DNA of 64,000 nt from Bin25 sp026709415 (GTDB taxonomy: Bacteria > Bacteroidota > Bacteroidia > Flavobacteriales > Flavobacteriaceae), in assembly GCA_965200045.1 (NCBI GenBank), contig OZ241330.1:1178001-1242000 (forward strand). The letters are read 5' to 3'. Under the pieces are notes generated by a model. It had not been told where the DNA came from. It ran no database searches and was given only the letters and a program-made list of their open reading frames with translations. Shown in pieces: positions 7,887 through 16,157 of this stretch. Made by a program: the position numbers and the translations under genes. Numbering within the stretch: the first letter of the stretch is position 1; every line of letters starts with the position of its first letter.

Positions 7887-10800
7887 TTAAATACCAATGC
7901 TTAAACCTAAAACCAAACTTTTGGTTTGGGGGAGTGTCCCAAAATCATTTCCAGCTTGCCTCAAATCTCGTGCATTTTGGCTAACTTCTGGATCTAATCC
8001 AGTGTAATCGGTAAAAGTCAATAGATTTTGACCTTGAACATATAATCTCAATCGATTGAGATTTAATTTATCAGTAATACTAGAATCAAAATCATAGCCT
8101 AGTGTCACTGTTTTAAGTCTTATGAATGAACCATCTTCAATCCATCGGGATGAGTATTCTCGCCAATTTTTCTTGGTCAACGAAGCTCTGGGAATATCGG
8201 TTTGATCTCCCGGATTTTTCCAACGTTCTTTAGCTAAAGCATGATTGTTTCCGTCCGGCAAAACAAAAGAGCCAGACAGCCGATTAAATCCGAGGTTTTC
8301 ATAACTGGCTCGACTATGGTTGAATATTTCTTGTCCCATGATAAATTGGAAAACGACATTTAAATCAAATCCTTTGTAACTAAAGGTAGTACTGGAACCT
8401 CCAAAATAATCGGGACGTGCATTTCCAACAATAGTCCGATCTCCATTATTAATTTTTCCATCCCCATTAATATCTTTCCAGCGGATATTTCCAGTTTGAG
8501 GATCAACCCCATCATGATCGATGAGGTAAAAAGTACCAATTGGATGCCCTTCACTGAGAACATGTGAATCAGAAACGACTTGATTATTGACAACTAAACT
8601 TTTGATTTCATTGGTGATAAAGGAAATATTGAATGAACTATCGATTGTCAAATCACCGAATTCTTTTTGTCCACTGATTGCAAATTCTAATCCCCTATTC
8701 TCGACTTCTCCAATATTATCATTAACAGATCCAAATCCAGAAATTCCAGGTATCGGACGATTAAGCAGTAAATCATCAGTCTGCTTGACAAAGTAGTCTG
8801 CAGTGATATTGACTTGATTCTTAATTCCTAAATCAACACCGATATTGAATTGGGAAGTACTTTCCCAACTTAAATTTTTATTACTCAACTGGATAGGGAC
8901 TAATGTAGCAGCAGCTCGATAAGAACCAATTCCATAGAGACCTCTAGAAGCAAAGTTGCCAATACCTTCTTGATTTCCTGTCACGCCATAACTTGCTCGC
9001 AGTTTTAAATTGGATATGATATTGGAGTCTTGCAAGAAATCTTCTTCACTGGCTCTCCAAGCAAAAGATCCTGAAGGGAAAAATCCAAATCGGTTATCCG
9101 AACCAAATCGTGAAGAACCGTCCGCTCGTCCAGTTAAGGTAACTAAATACTTATCATCAAATCCGTAGTTAAAACGGAAGTAGTAGGAAGATAATCCCCA
9201 ACGAGTGCCGCTTGTCGAACCTGTGGTCACACTTGCGGCGACCGCCAATTTGACAAATTGATCGCTAGGAAATTTTTGTGCGTTGATATCAGAAAAATTT
9301 CTATCCGAGGCTTGAAAGGAAGTTCCTAAAACAGCATTTAGTCGATGCTTGTCACCTAAATCTGGAGTAAACGTGAAATAGTTTTCAGTAATCCATGTAA
9401 AATCTTCTAGTGAATCATAATACCCCAATCCATCAGCATTAGCATTGGATGATTCTCTAGAAATCATCGGTGTGTATGCCTCATCAACGACACTAGTGTA
9501 ATCGATAGAGGTCGAATGTCTAAATTGAATGGCATCAGAAAATGTCACTTCAGCAAAAATAGTTCCCAATCCCCTAGTGGTTCTAGTGAATCGACTGTAT
9601 TGTTCGGCTATCAAAAGAGGGTTGTCCAACATCCACCAACCGAAATAATCGAAAGGATTGGCATAAGACCCATCCTCTTCTCTGACGGGCATTAGTGGAT
9701 CGCCTGCAAGTGTGTTGACGACCACTCCATATAAAGAATTGTCATTGATTGTTCTATCCGAAACCGTTCTACTGACCATGACATTGGTTCCGATATCGAG
9801 CCAATGGTTGATTTTCGAATCTAAATTCAAGCGAGCACTAAAACGCTTAAACCCTTGTCCGATCTGAACGCCCTCTTGATCAAAATAAGCAAGAGATGTA
9901 AAATACCGGGTTTGGTCATTTCCTCCAGTGAGTGAAATATCGTGACTTTGAATGGCCGCGGTTCGAAAAATAGCACCATACCAATCGGTCGTTTCTATTT
10001 CAGGATTGTCAGGATCAAAACCCCATTGATCTGAAATATAATTTTCACCATAAGTAGTCCCTAAATCTCGATCATCTTGCAGCGCTGCATCATTCATCAA
10101 TTTCAAATGTTCCTGAGACGTGAACATATCGATGACATTGGTGACTTCCTGAAATCCGTAATAGGAATTGACTTCGACTCGAGGCGTCTCCGATTTCCCT
10201 CTTTTGGTGGTAATCAATACCACACCATTGGCTCCTCGCGAACCATAGATCGCCGTGGCGGATGCATCTTTTAGTATTTCAATGGATGCAATATCGGTTG
10301 GGTTGATATCAGCCAACGAATTTGTTTTTTGCCCTCCAGAAAATAAAGCTGATAGATCTTCAGAAATCATTGGAATCCCATCAATGACATACAAAGGTTC
10401 ACTACTGGCGGATAAAGAAGTGCTTCCTCTAACTTGAATAGACAATCCACCTCCAGGAGTCCCCGATGGGGATGAAACAAACGTTCCGGCGGCTCTACCC
10501 TGTATAGCGGCATCCAAACTTGAAACAGGTAATCTGGCAATATCGTCGCCATCGATACTGGCTAGAGAACCCGTTAAATCAGACTTTCTCTGAAGACCAT
10601 ATCCAACACTCACAACGACTTCAGTAAGCTGCTGGGTATCTTGTTCTAATGCAATATTAACTTCAAGTGATGATCCAATAACAACCTCTTGTGTTAATGA
10701 ACCGATATAAGAGAATACCAAAGTATCTCCTTCTGAAGCCGCAATCGAAAAGTTTCCATCAAAATCTGATTGAGTTCCTTGATTTGTTCCTTGAACAACT

Positions 10801-10940
10801 ATGTTTACTCCAGGTAAAGGATCTCCAGAAGTTGATTCAACAACTGTTCCGGTGACCTGTTGTGCATGAGTGAAAAATACCCCCCCCCAAAGAAACATTA
10901 ACAATAAACACATCAAATGCTTAATTGATTGATTTGGCAT
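7887..10940 (-). CDS. SusC/RagA-family TonB-dependent transporter with a poly-G tract in the signal peptide
   Basis: A complete SusC receptor of about 1017 residues from the chosen start. I prefer the ATG at 10940 because it begins a good signal peptide ending in THAQQ; an upstream in-frame start at 11018 would add 26 residues in front of it. Next come a carboxypeptidase-like domain (about 28-110, GTVVESTSGDPLPGVNI), the TonB plug (TEVVVSVGYG, SASSEPLYVIDGIPM) and the barrel. The signal peptide region is encoded through nine consecutive G residues (10880-10888) reading Trp-Gly-Gly-Val. Gain or loss of one base would abolish the protein, so expression may switch on and off; the present length is in frame. 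Confidence 0.94.
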   Translation of the reverse strand: MPNQSIKHLMCLLLMFLWGGVFFTHAQQVTGTVVESTSGDPLPGVNIVVQGTNQGTQSDFDGNFSIAASEGDTLVFSYIGSLTQEVVIGSSLEVNIALEQDTQQLTEVVVSVGYGLQRKSDLTGSLASIDGDDIARLPVSSLDAAIQGRAAGTFVSSPSGTPGGGLSIQVRGSTSLSASSEPLYVIDGIPMISEDLSALFSGGQKTNSLADINPTDIASIEILKDASATAIYGSRGANGVVLITTKRGKSETPRVEVNSYYGFQEVTNVIDMFTSQEHLKLMNDAALQDDRDLGTTYGENYISDQWGFDPDNPEIETTDWYGAIFRTAAIQSHDISLTGGNDQTRYFTSLAYFDQEGVQIGQGFKRFSARLNLDSKINHWLDIGTNVMVSRTVSDRTINDNSLYGVVVNTLAGDPLMPVREEDGSYANPFDYFGWWMLDNPLLIAEQYSRFTRTTRGLGTIFAEVTFSDAIQFRHSTSIDYTSVVDEAYTPMISRESSNANADGLGYYDSLEDFTWITENYFTFTPDLGDKHRLNAVLGTSFQASDRNFSDINAQKFPSDQFVKLAVAASVTTGSTSGTRWGLSSYYFRFNYGFDDKYLVTLTGRADGSSRFGSDNRFGFFPSGSFAWRASEEDFLQDSNIISNLKLRASYGVTGNQEGIGNFASRGLYGIGSYRAAATLVPIQLSNKNLSWESTSQFNIGVDLGIKNQVNITADYFVKQTDDLLLNRPIPGISGFGSVNDNIGEVENRGLEFAISGQKEFGDLTIDSSFNISFITNEIKSLVVNNQVVSDSHVLSEGHPIGTFYLIDHDGVDPQTGNIRWKDINGDGKINNGDRTIVGNARPDYFGGSSTTFSYKGFDLNVVFQFIMGQEIFNHSRASYENLGFNRLSGSFVLPDGNNHALAKERWKNPGDQTDIPRASLTKKNWREYSSRWIEDGSFIRLKTVTLGYDFDSSITDKLNLNRLRLYVQGQNLLTFTDYTGLDPEVSQNARDLRQAGNDFGTLPQTKSLVLGLSIGI
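10880..10888 (-). repeat. G9 homopolymer in the susC signal-peptide codons (candidate phase-variation tract)
   Basis: Nine C residues on the plus strand are nine G on the coding strand, spanning codons 18-21 of the SusC signal peptide. Its length and position match contingency tracts known from other bacteria. The current length keeps the gene in frame. Confidence 0.7.
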
Positions 10941-11243
10941 ATAAAAAATGGTTAGGTTTCGAATTAACAACGCGGACTGATTTCTCATGAGATAGAATGT
11001 AGAAATGTTTCTGGGCACTTCAATAGGTTAAAAGATTTTTGGAAATCTCTAAATAAAACACGAAATTAATCCACGTCTGTATTAAAATTTAAATATTCTA
11101 AAAGGAATGAATAATTTTAAAAATTCGCTAATTAAATTGAAATAAATCTAATAGATATTTAAATAAAAAAGCAATCAACTGTTTTTTATGTAATGAATTC
11201 CTAAATATCTTCAAAACAACTAACGACCTCAAAAATCAAATTT

Positions 11244-12506
11244 TTAAGATTCAATACTTTCTTGCAGAGCCGTTTTAAAAATTTTTAAAGATTGGATGAT
11301 TTGTTGATGGGTTACAACCAGAGGCGGAATCCATCGAATGGTATTTGAATGAGTCCCACAAGTCAATAACAACAATTTTTGTTCTAAACAAAAAGATTGT
11401 ACTTTTTTGGCTATTTCAGGGTTACTAAATTCAACTCCTACCATCAACCCTAATCCTCTGACATCATGGACAAATGGGTATACATCACCTAGCTCTTGGA
11501 GTCTTTGTCGTAGAAAAGTGCCTTGAAGTTGGGCATTTTCAATTAAATTTTCTTCGATGAGGACATCGATTGTTTTGATGGCTACTGCAATGGGAATCAA
11601 ACTACCTCCACCATAGGTTCCGCCGTGGCCCCCTGGTGGCCATTGTGACATTAATTCTTTAGAGGCACCAATGGCTGAAATGGGTAATCCACTACCCATG
11701 CCCTTGGCCATGACCAAGATATCTGGTTTTACTTTGGCGTACTGATGACAAAAAAACTTTCCAGTTCTGCCAAATCCACTTTGGACTTCATCAATGATGA
11801 ATAAAATGTCATTGTCATTGCAAATTTTTCTCAACTCCCTAAGAAATTTCATTGGAACAGGCTTATAACCTCCCTCTCCAAGTACCGGTTCGATGATGAT
11901 GGCGGCTACTTCGGAAGGATCGGTTTGACTCTTGAGTAAATGTTGAAGTTGATCGATGCAGTAATCAATCGTAGATTGTTCATCCATTCCATAATCACCC
12001 GGATACGGAAAAGGGGCTATAAAAATTCCTGCAGGTAAAGGTTGATATCCCCGACGATATACCGTATTCGAAGTGGTCATGGCCATTGTCAGATGAGTTC
12101 TGCCATGAAAGCTGCCTTGAAAAACAATGATATTGGGACGTTGGCTAGCAAATTTCGCCAATTTTATAGCGGCTTCTGTAGCTTCAGCACCACTGTTCGA
12201 AAAGAAAAATTGATCAATTGAATCAGGAGTGTGCTCATTGAGTTTTTGAGCCAATGCTTTTGTCAGTGGAGAAAGCATACAGTTCATTTGCGCAAAAAGC
12301 AAATCCTTCGATTGTTTTTGTATGGATTGAACAATTTGAGGATGGCAATGGCCAGTATTGGTCACGCCAATCCCGGAAGTAAAATCCATGTATTGGGTAC
12401 CTTTTGCATCATGTAAATAAGTTCCTCGACCTTTGACGGGATAAAAGTCAGCCAGTCGAGACCATACAGTCGATAAATGTCCTAATTCAATCCCTTGCGA
12501 CATCAC
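11244..12506 (-). CDS. Class III pyridoxal-phosphate aminotransferase, 4-aminobutyrate aminotransferase-like
   Basis: A 420-residue fold-type I aminotransferase of the GabT/acetylornithine group. Visible features are SNSGAEATEAAIKLAK near residue 105, FHGRTH, the metal-free PLP site FIIDEVQSGFGRTG, and the Schiff-base lysine in VMAKGMGSG (Lys268). It would transfer the amino group of a terminal amine such as GABA, beta-alanine or 5-aminovalerate to 2-oxoglutarate or pyruvate, giving a semialdehyde. It lies 12 bp after the aldehyde dehydrogenase gene in a three-gene operon with the M20 hydrolase, and the product would be the natural substrate of that dehydrogenase. The 225-bp gap to SusC may hold a separate promoter, but no clear one was seen. 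Confidence 0.9.
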   Translation of the reverse strand: MMSQGIELGHLSTVWSRLADFYPVKGRGTYLHDAKGTQYMDFTSGIGVTNTGHCHPQIVQSIQKQSKDLLFAQMNCMLSPLTKALAQKLNEHTPDSIDQFFFSNSGAEATEAAIKLAKFASQRPNIIVFQGSFHGRTHLTMAMTTSNTVYRRGYQPLPAGIFIAPFPYPGDYGMDEQSTIDYCIDQLQHLLKSQTDPSEVAAIIIEPVLGEGGYKPVPMKFLRELRKICNDNDILFIIDEVQSGFGRTGKFFCHQYAKVKPDILVMAKGMGSGLPISAIGASKELMSQWPPGGHGGTYGGGSLIPIAVAIKTIDVLIEENLIENAQLQGTFLRQRLQELGDVYPFVHDVRGLGLMVGVEFSNPEIAKKVQSFCLEQKLLLLTCGTHSNTIRWIPPLVVTHQQIIQSLKIFKTALQESIES

Positions 12507-12518
12507 ATGAAACTTCCA

Positions 12519-14003
12519 TTAATAGTTGAACCACACCGTTTTTTCTTGTGTGTATAAATCAATGGCACTTTTCCCCATTTCTTTGCCGATGCCACTTTCT
12601 TTAAAACCACCAAAAGGAACTGCAGGAGAAAATTGATCCCATCCATTTATCCATATCGTTCCAGCTTTGATATCATTGGCAAATCGTAGCGCCTTGGAGT
12701 GATTTTGTGTCCAAACCCCTGCTGCCAATCCATAAGGAGAATCATTGGCGCGCTGAATCACTTCATCATAGGAATCAAATGAAGAGACCACCACCACAGG
12801 GCCAAAAATTTCTTCATTGACAATCTTTAAGCGGTCATTTTGATGTGAAAAAATAGTAGGTCCCATAAAATAGCCATCTTTTAAGTGCTTATCATTTAAA
12901 CGATGCCCACCACAAATGAGTTCAGCCCCTTCATTTTGTCCGCTTTTGATATAATCCATGACACGTTTGAATTGCTCCTGATCGATTAAAGGGCCCAAAT
13001 CTGGATTTTCTAATCCATGACCGATGCTCAGTTTTTTGGATTGCTTGAGCAGTTGGTCAATGACTTGATCGAAAATGGTTTTTTGAATAAAAACGCGAGA
13101 ACCTAAGGTACATTCTTGGCCTGTGTTGTAAAAACTTGACCAATGAAGACTTTGCGTCACTTTTTCTATATCAGCATCAGAAAAAATCACATTAGGTGAT
13201 TTTCCTCCCAACTCCAAAGACACTCTTTTAAGGGTACTATGTGCGTTTTGTTGACTGATGAACTTTCCAGTTTTTGTGGACCCCGTAAAGCTGATTTTAT
13301 CTACTTGTTGATGTCTTACCAATGCGATACCAGTCGGGTTTCCATTGCCAGTAATGATATTGACGACCCCTTTTGGAAAGCCAGCTTCTTGGATAAGTTT
13401 TCCCAAATAAAGCGCCGAAAGCGATGTTTTTTCAGAAGGCTTTAAAACACAACAATTCCCACAGGCCAAAGCAGGGGCTAGTTTCCATGATGCAATCATG
13501 AGAGGAAAATTCCAAGGGACAATTAATCCAACAACGCCTAATGGCTCTTTTTGAGTATACACAAGAGCATCTTTTGAAACAGGATAGGTAGCTCCTTCAA
13601 TTTTGGTAGCCCAACCAGCATAATATCGGAAATGATGGATGCAGGCATCCATATCATACTGGGCTTTGCTTAAAGGTTTTCCATTATCAAGAGTTTCCAG
13701 CTCCATCAAGGTTTGTTTATCTCTTTTGACAAGCTCAGCTAATCGAAACATTAAAGAGGATTTATCAACTGCCGATACTGTTTTCCAATGATTTTCAAAG
13801 GATTTGTTGGCGGAATCAACCGCATGGTCGACATCACTACTTTCAGCCAATGGAATTTGTGAAATCTCTTGGTTATTCGATGGATTGATGGCCGCAAAAT
13901 ATTGTTTGTTTAGAGGTGCCACCCACTGTCCATGAATCAAAAGTTTTTTGGGTTCTTTTAAAAAGGCTATTGTTTTATCTGATAATGTGAAAGAATGAGA
14001 CAT
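12519..14003 (-). CDS. NAD(P)-dependent aldehyde dehydrogenase (aminoaldehyde/semialdehyde type)
   Basis: A full-length 494-residue aldehyde dehydrogenase. The family signatures are all there: PWNFPLM near residue 160, the nucleotide-binding FTGSTKTGK, the general base Glu263 in LELGGKSPN, the catalytic Cys296 in NTGQECTLG, EEIFGPVV, and the C-terminal PFGGFKESGIGKE. It would oxidise an aldehyde to the acid in the cytoplasm. Between an M20 N-carbamoyl hydrolase and a GabT-like aminotransferase, likely substrates are 4-aminobutyraldehyde or succinate/malonate semialdehyde. The gene directly abuts the M20 gene (stop and start share no gap), indicating translational coupling. Subfamily assignment beyond betaine-aldehyde/aminobutyraldehyde-like is not secure. 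Confidence 0.92.
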   Translation of the reverse strand: MSHSFTLSDKTIAFLKEPKKLLIHGQWVAPLNKQYFAAINPSNNQEISQIPLAESSDVDHAVDSANKSFENHWKTVSAVDKSSLMFRLAELVKRDKQTLMELETLDNGKPLSKAQYDMDACIHHFRYYAGWATKIEGATYPVSKDALVYTQKEPLGVVGLIVPWNFPLMIASWKLAPALACGNCCVLKPSEKTSLSALYLGKLIQEAGFPKGVVNIITGNGNPTGIALVRHQQVDKISFTGSTKTGKFISQQNAHSTLKRVSLELGGKSPNVIFSDADIEKVTQSLHWSSFYNTGQECTLGSRVFIQKTIFDQVIDQLLKQSKKLSIGHGLENPDLGPLIDQEQFKRVMDYIKSGQNEGAELICGGHRLNDKHLKDGYFMGPTIFSHQNDRLKIVNEEIFGPVVVVSSFDSYDEVIQRANDSPYGLAAGVWTQNHSKALRFANDIKAGTIWINGWDQFSPAVPFGGFKESGIGKEMGKSAIDLYTQEKTVWFNY

Positions 14004-15254
14004 CTAGGTTTTGTTTGAAGACAAGTGATCGATATAATGTAGAATAGACCAAAGTAGAACATTGGCTCCATTGACAGCATCTGTTTTTGTAATGGATTCT
14101 CTTTCATTATGCGAAATCCCATCTTTACAAGGAATAAAAATCATGGCTGTGGGCGTTACTTTAGAAAGATAAACTGCATCATGTCCTGCGCCACTGACCA
14201 TTTCTAAAGAACTTAATGCCAATGAACGGGTCGCCTTTTTAATCGCCTGGATGCATTGTAAATCAAAGGCGATTGGAGGACAATGCCATATTTCTTGGAT
14301 TTTGATTTCTAAATCGGTTGAATTTTGACATTCTTTAATGATTTGATTCACACCATGATGCATCTGAGTTAAAATGTCTTGATGAGGATGTCTTATATCG
14401 ATGGCAATTGAAACGGAGTGAGGAACGGTATTTTGACTTCCTGGGACGGTATTCATTTTCCCAATCGTCAAGCGAGCATCTTCCCCAAATCGGTTGCTTA
14501 AATTATAGAGTGAGGTCAAGATGGTTGGTAATATTCTAATGGGATCTTTTCGCATATTCATGGGAAAAGGGCCGGCATGCACTTCTTGCCCTTTAACCGT
14601 TAATTCATACCATCTAATTCCTTGGACCCCTTGGACAATACCAATCGATTTTTTTTGTTTGTCTAAAATCGGTCCTTGTTCAATATGTAATTCAAAATAT
14701 CCAGAGCACTTTCTATTGTATGGAATCTCTCTGCCTAAGTAACCAATTTTTTCAAGAGCCTTTTTAATGGTCATCCCATTGTCATCGGTTCTGTTATGGG
14801 CATAATCGAGTGAAAACACATTTCCAAAGACGCCAGATGAAATCATGGCCGGTGTAAACCGAGCTCCTTCTTCTGAAGTCCAAGACACCAATTCTAGTGG
14901 ATATTCTGGCACGTAGTTGTTTTCGATTAAGGTTTCAATTAATTCCAAACCGGCCAGGACCCCCAATGAACCATCATATTTACCACCAGTGGGTTGACTG
15001 TCTAGATGACTACCAAATAAAATGGGTGGGAGCGTATGATCCAACCCTTCCAAACGGACGAATATGTTTCCCATTGAATCAACTCGAGTTTGACATCCAA
15101 TAGACTTTGCCCACTGAATGAACAAATCTCTACAAAGCTTGTCCTGGTGGGTTAAAGCCAACCGATTGACACCACCATTAGGGGTAGCTCCAATTTGAGC
15201 CATGGTATGAATTCGATTCCAAAGTCGTTGGCTATTAATCCTTAACATTATCAA
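14004..15254 (-). CDS. M20-family N-carbamoyl-amino-acid amidohydrolase (ureidopropionase/allantoate-amidohydrolase type)
   Basis: A 416-residue Zn-dependent hydrolase of the N-carbamoyl-L-amino-acid hydrolase / beta-ureidopropionase / allantoate amidohydrolase family. The two-metal site residues are visible: His83 (GSHLDS), Asp94 (GGKYDGSLG), Glu128-Glu129 (WTSEEGARF), His190 (ELHIEQGP) and a late His in GISHNERES. The lid-domain motif HAGPFPM is intact. It releases ammonia and CO2 from a ureido group to give a free amine. It is the first gene of the operon. Family members normally need a carboxylate on the substrate, which favours an N-carbamoyl omega-amino acid over N-carbamoylputrescine. 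The ATG two codons inside is an alternative start. Confidence 0.9.
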   Translation of the reverse strand: MIMLRINSQRLWNRIHTMAQIGATPNGGVNRLALTHQDKLCRDLFIQWAKSIGCQTRVDSMGNIFVRLEGLDHTLPPILFGSHLDSQPTGGKYDGSLGVLAGLELIETLIENNYVPEYPLELVSWTSEEGARFTPAMISSGVFGNVFSLDYAHNRTDDNGMTIKKALEKIGYLGREIPYNRKCSGYFELHIEQGPILDKQKKSIGIVQGVQGIRWYELTVKGQEVHAGPFPMNMRKDPIRILPTILTSLYNLSNRFGEDARLTIGKMNTVPGSQNTVPHSVSIAIDIRHPHQDILTQMHHGVNQIIKECQNSTDLEIKIQEIWHCPPIAFDLQCIQAIKKATRSLALSSLEMVSGAGHDAVYLSKVTPTAMIFIPCKDGISHNERESITKTDAVNGANVLLWSILHYIDHLSSNKT

Positions 15255-15306
15255 GAGATTTGAAATTAAAGCAAAACACTAATAAGGTGTCGTAAAAAAG
15301 TCAATT

Positions 15307-15314
15307 CAAAATTA
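15307..15314 (-). promoter_or_regulatory. Possible Bacteroidota -7 element for the M20-ALDH-aminotransferase operon
   Basis: The minus strand reads TAATTTTG, a match to the TAnnTTTG element of Bacteroidota promoters, 53 bp upstream of the M20 start. A convincing -33 TTG at normal spacing was not found, so this is tentative. Confidence 0.3.
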
Positions 15315-15640
15315 TGATAAGTTGAAGCATCTAGTGTAAGGTGAACAACCTCAAGCAGGCTATTGATCTTGGAAGAGACATTCCTATCATCATTTGTATG
15401 GAAGGGGATAAAAGGCTCCAAAATGAAAGATTAAGTAGCTCTCTAATGACTTATTTTCTATAAAATAAAAACTGAAGAAAAATAGTCATGCTACACAACT
15501 ATGATGAGGTCCATTGGAATTGGTTTATGCTCATTCAATATAGAAATGGAAAGGAATTATATCCTTTTCAATTAATTAGCTCCCCTCCCCCAAGTCAAAT
15601 AATCAACTGTTAATTTTTATATTACATTATACAGTTGAAT

Positions 15641-15998
15641 ATGGAACGTAATTTAAATTTGCTTAATCGTTGTCCTAATTTTGGGGTACAGAACAGAAAT
15701 AACATCTCTACTAATTAAAGAAATTATAGAATTTAGAAGTCAATTTATAGGCAGTGATGGCTGTGTGCATGATTTACACAGACATATTTTTAATTTTTGT
15801 AATGAAGCAATAACTGAACTACGACAATCTAAACCTTACGATATAAATCATTTGCATTCTACAGTTTGTTCGATTAGATTGCCCCCCCCCCAAAATGATG
15901 CGATACAAAAAACGCAAATACAACGAGACTTAGTGATAACCAAGATTACGGTCTTATATGATAAGTTATTACAAATATCAAATCCTATTCATATTTAA
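15641..15998 (+). CDS. Small hypothetical protein with a C10 tract; start region possibly frameshifted
   Basis: An open frame runs from 15681 (a TTG codon) to 15998 and encodes about 105 residues with no family I recognise. A short ATG-initiated ORF at 15641 ends in CPNFG exactly where the longer frame becomes open. Removing one base from the TTTTGGGG run (about 15680-15684) would fuse the two into a 118-residue protein. Ten consecutive C residues at 15882-15891 encode Pro-Pro-Pro late in the frame and could slip. The sequence TGTCCTAATTTTGGGG is shared with an unrecognised fragment near 61030 on the other strand. The gene is upstream of the IS element and not clearly part of either catabolic operon. 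Confidence 0.4.
15882..15891 (+). repeat. C10 homopolymer inside a small ORF
   Basis: Ten C residues form the longest G/C homopolymer in the window. The tract is in frame at its present length; slippage would change the last 35 or so residues of the small protein. Confidence 0.6.
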
Positions 15999-16157
15999 AT
16001 GGGAGTTATTGTAGCTCCCTCTATTTTCGGAAATAAGAACTAAAACGGTCTATCACCCCTTAAGCCCCTCAGAATTATTGATTTTCTAATCAATCCCTTT
16101 TTTAATTTTTAAATATAGCCTCAGAAATCACTCAAATGTATTATACGATATATATAG

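Noticed and set aside
11244..15254. Interpretation of the operon as ordinary reductive pyrimidine degradation
   Set aside because: The M20 hydrolase and aminotransferase would fit, but no dihydropyrimidinase or dihydropyrimidine dehydrogenase is present and the neighbouring deiminase is unexplained. It remains an alternative, not the preferred reading.
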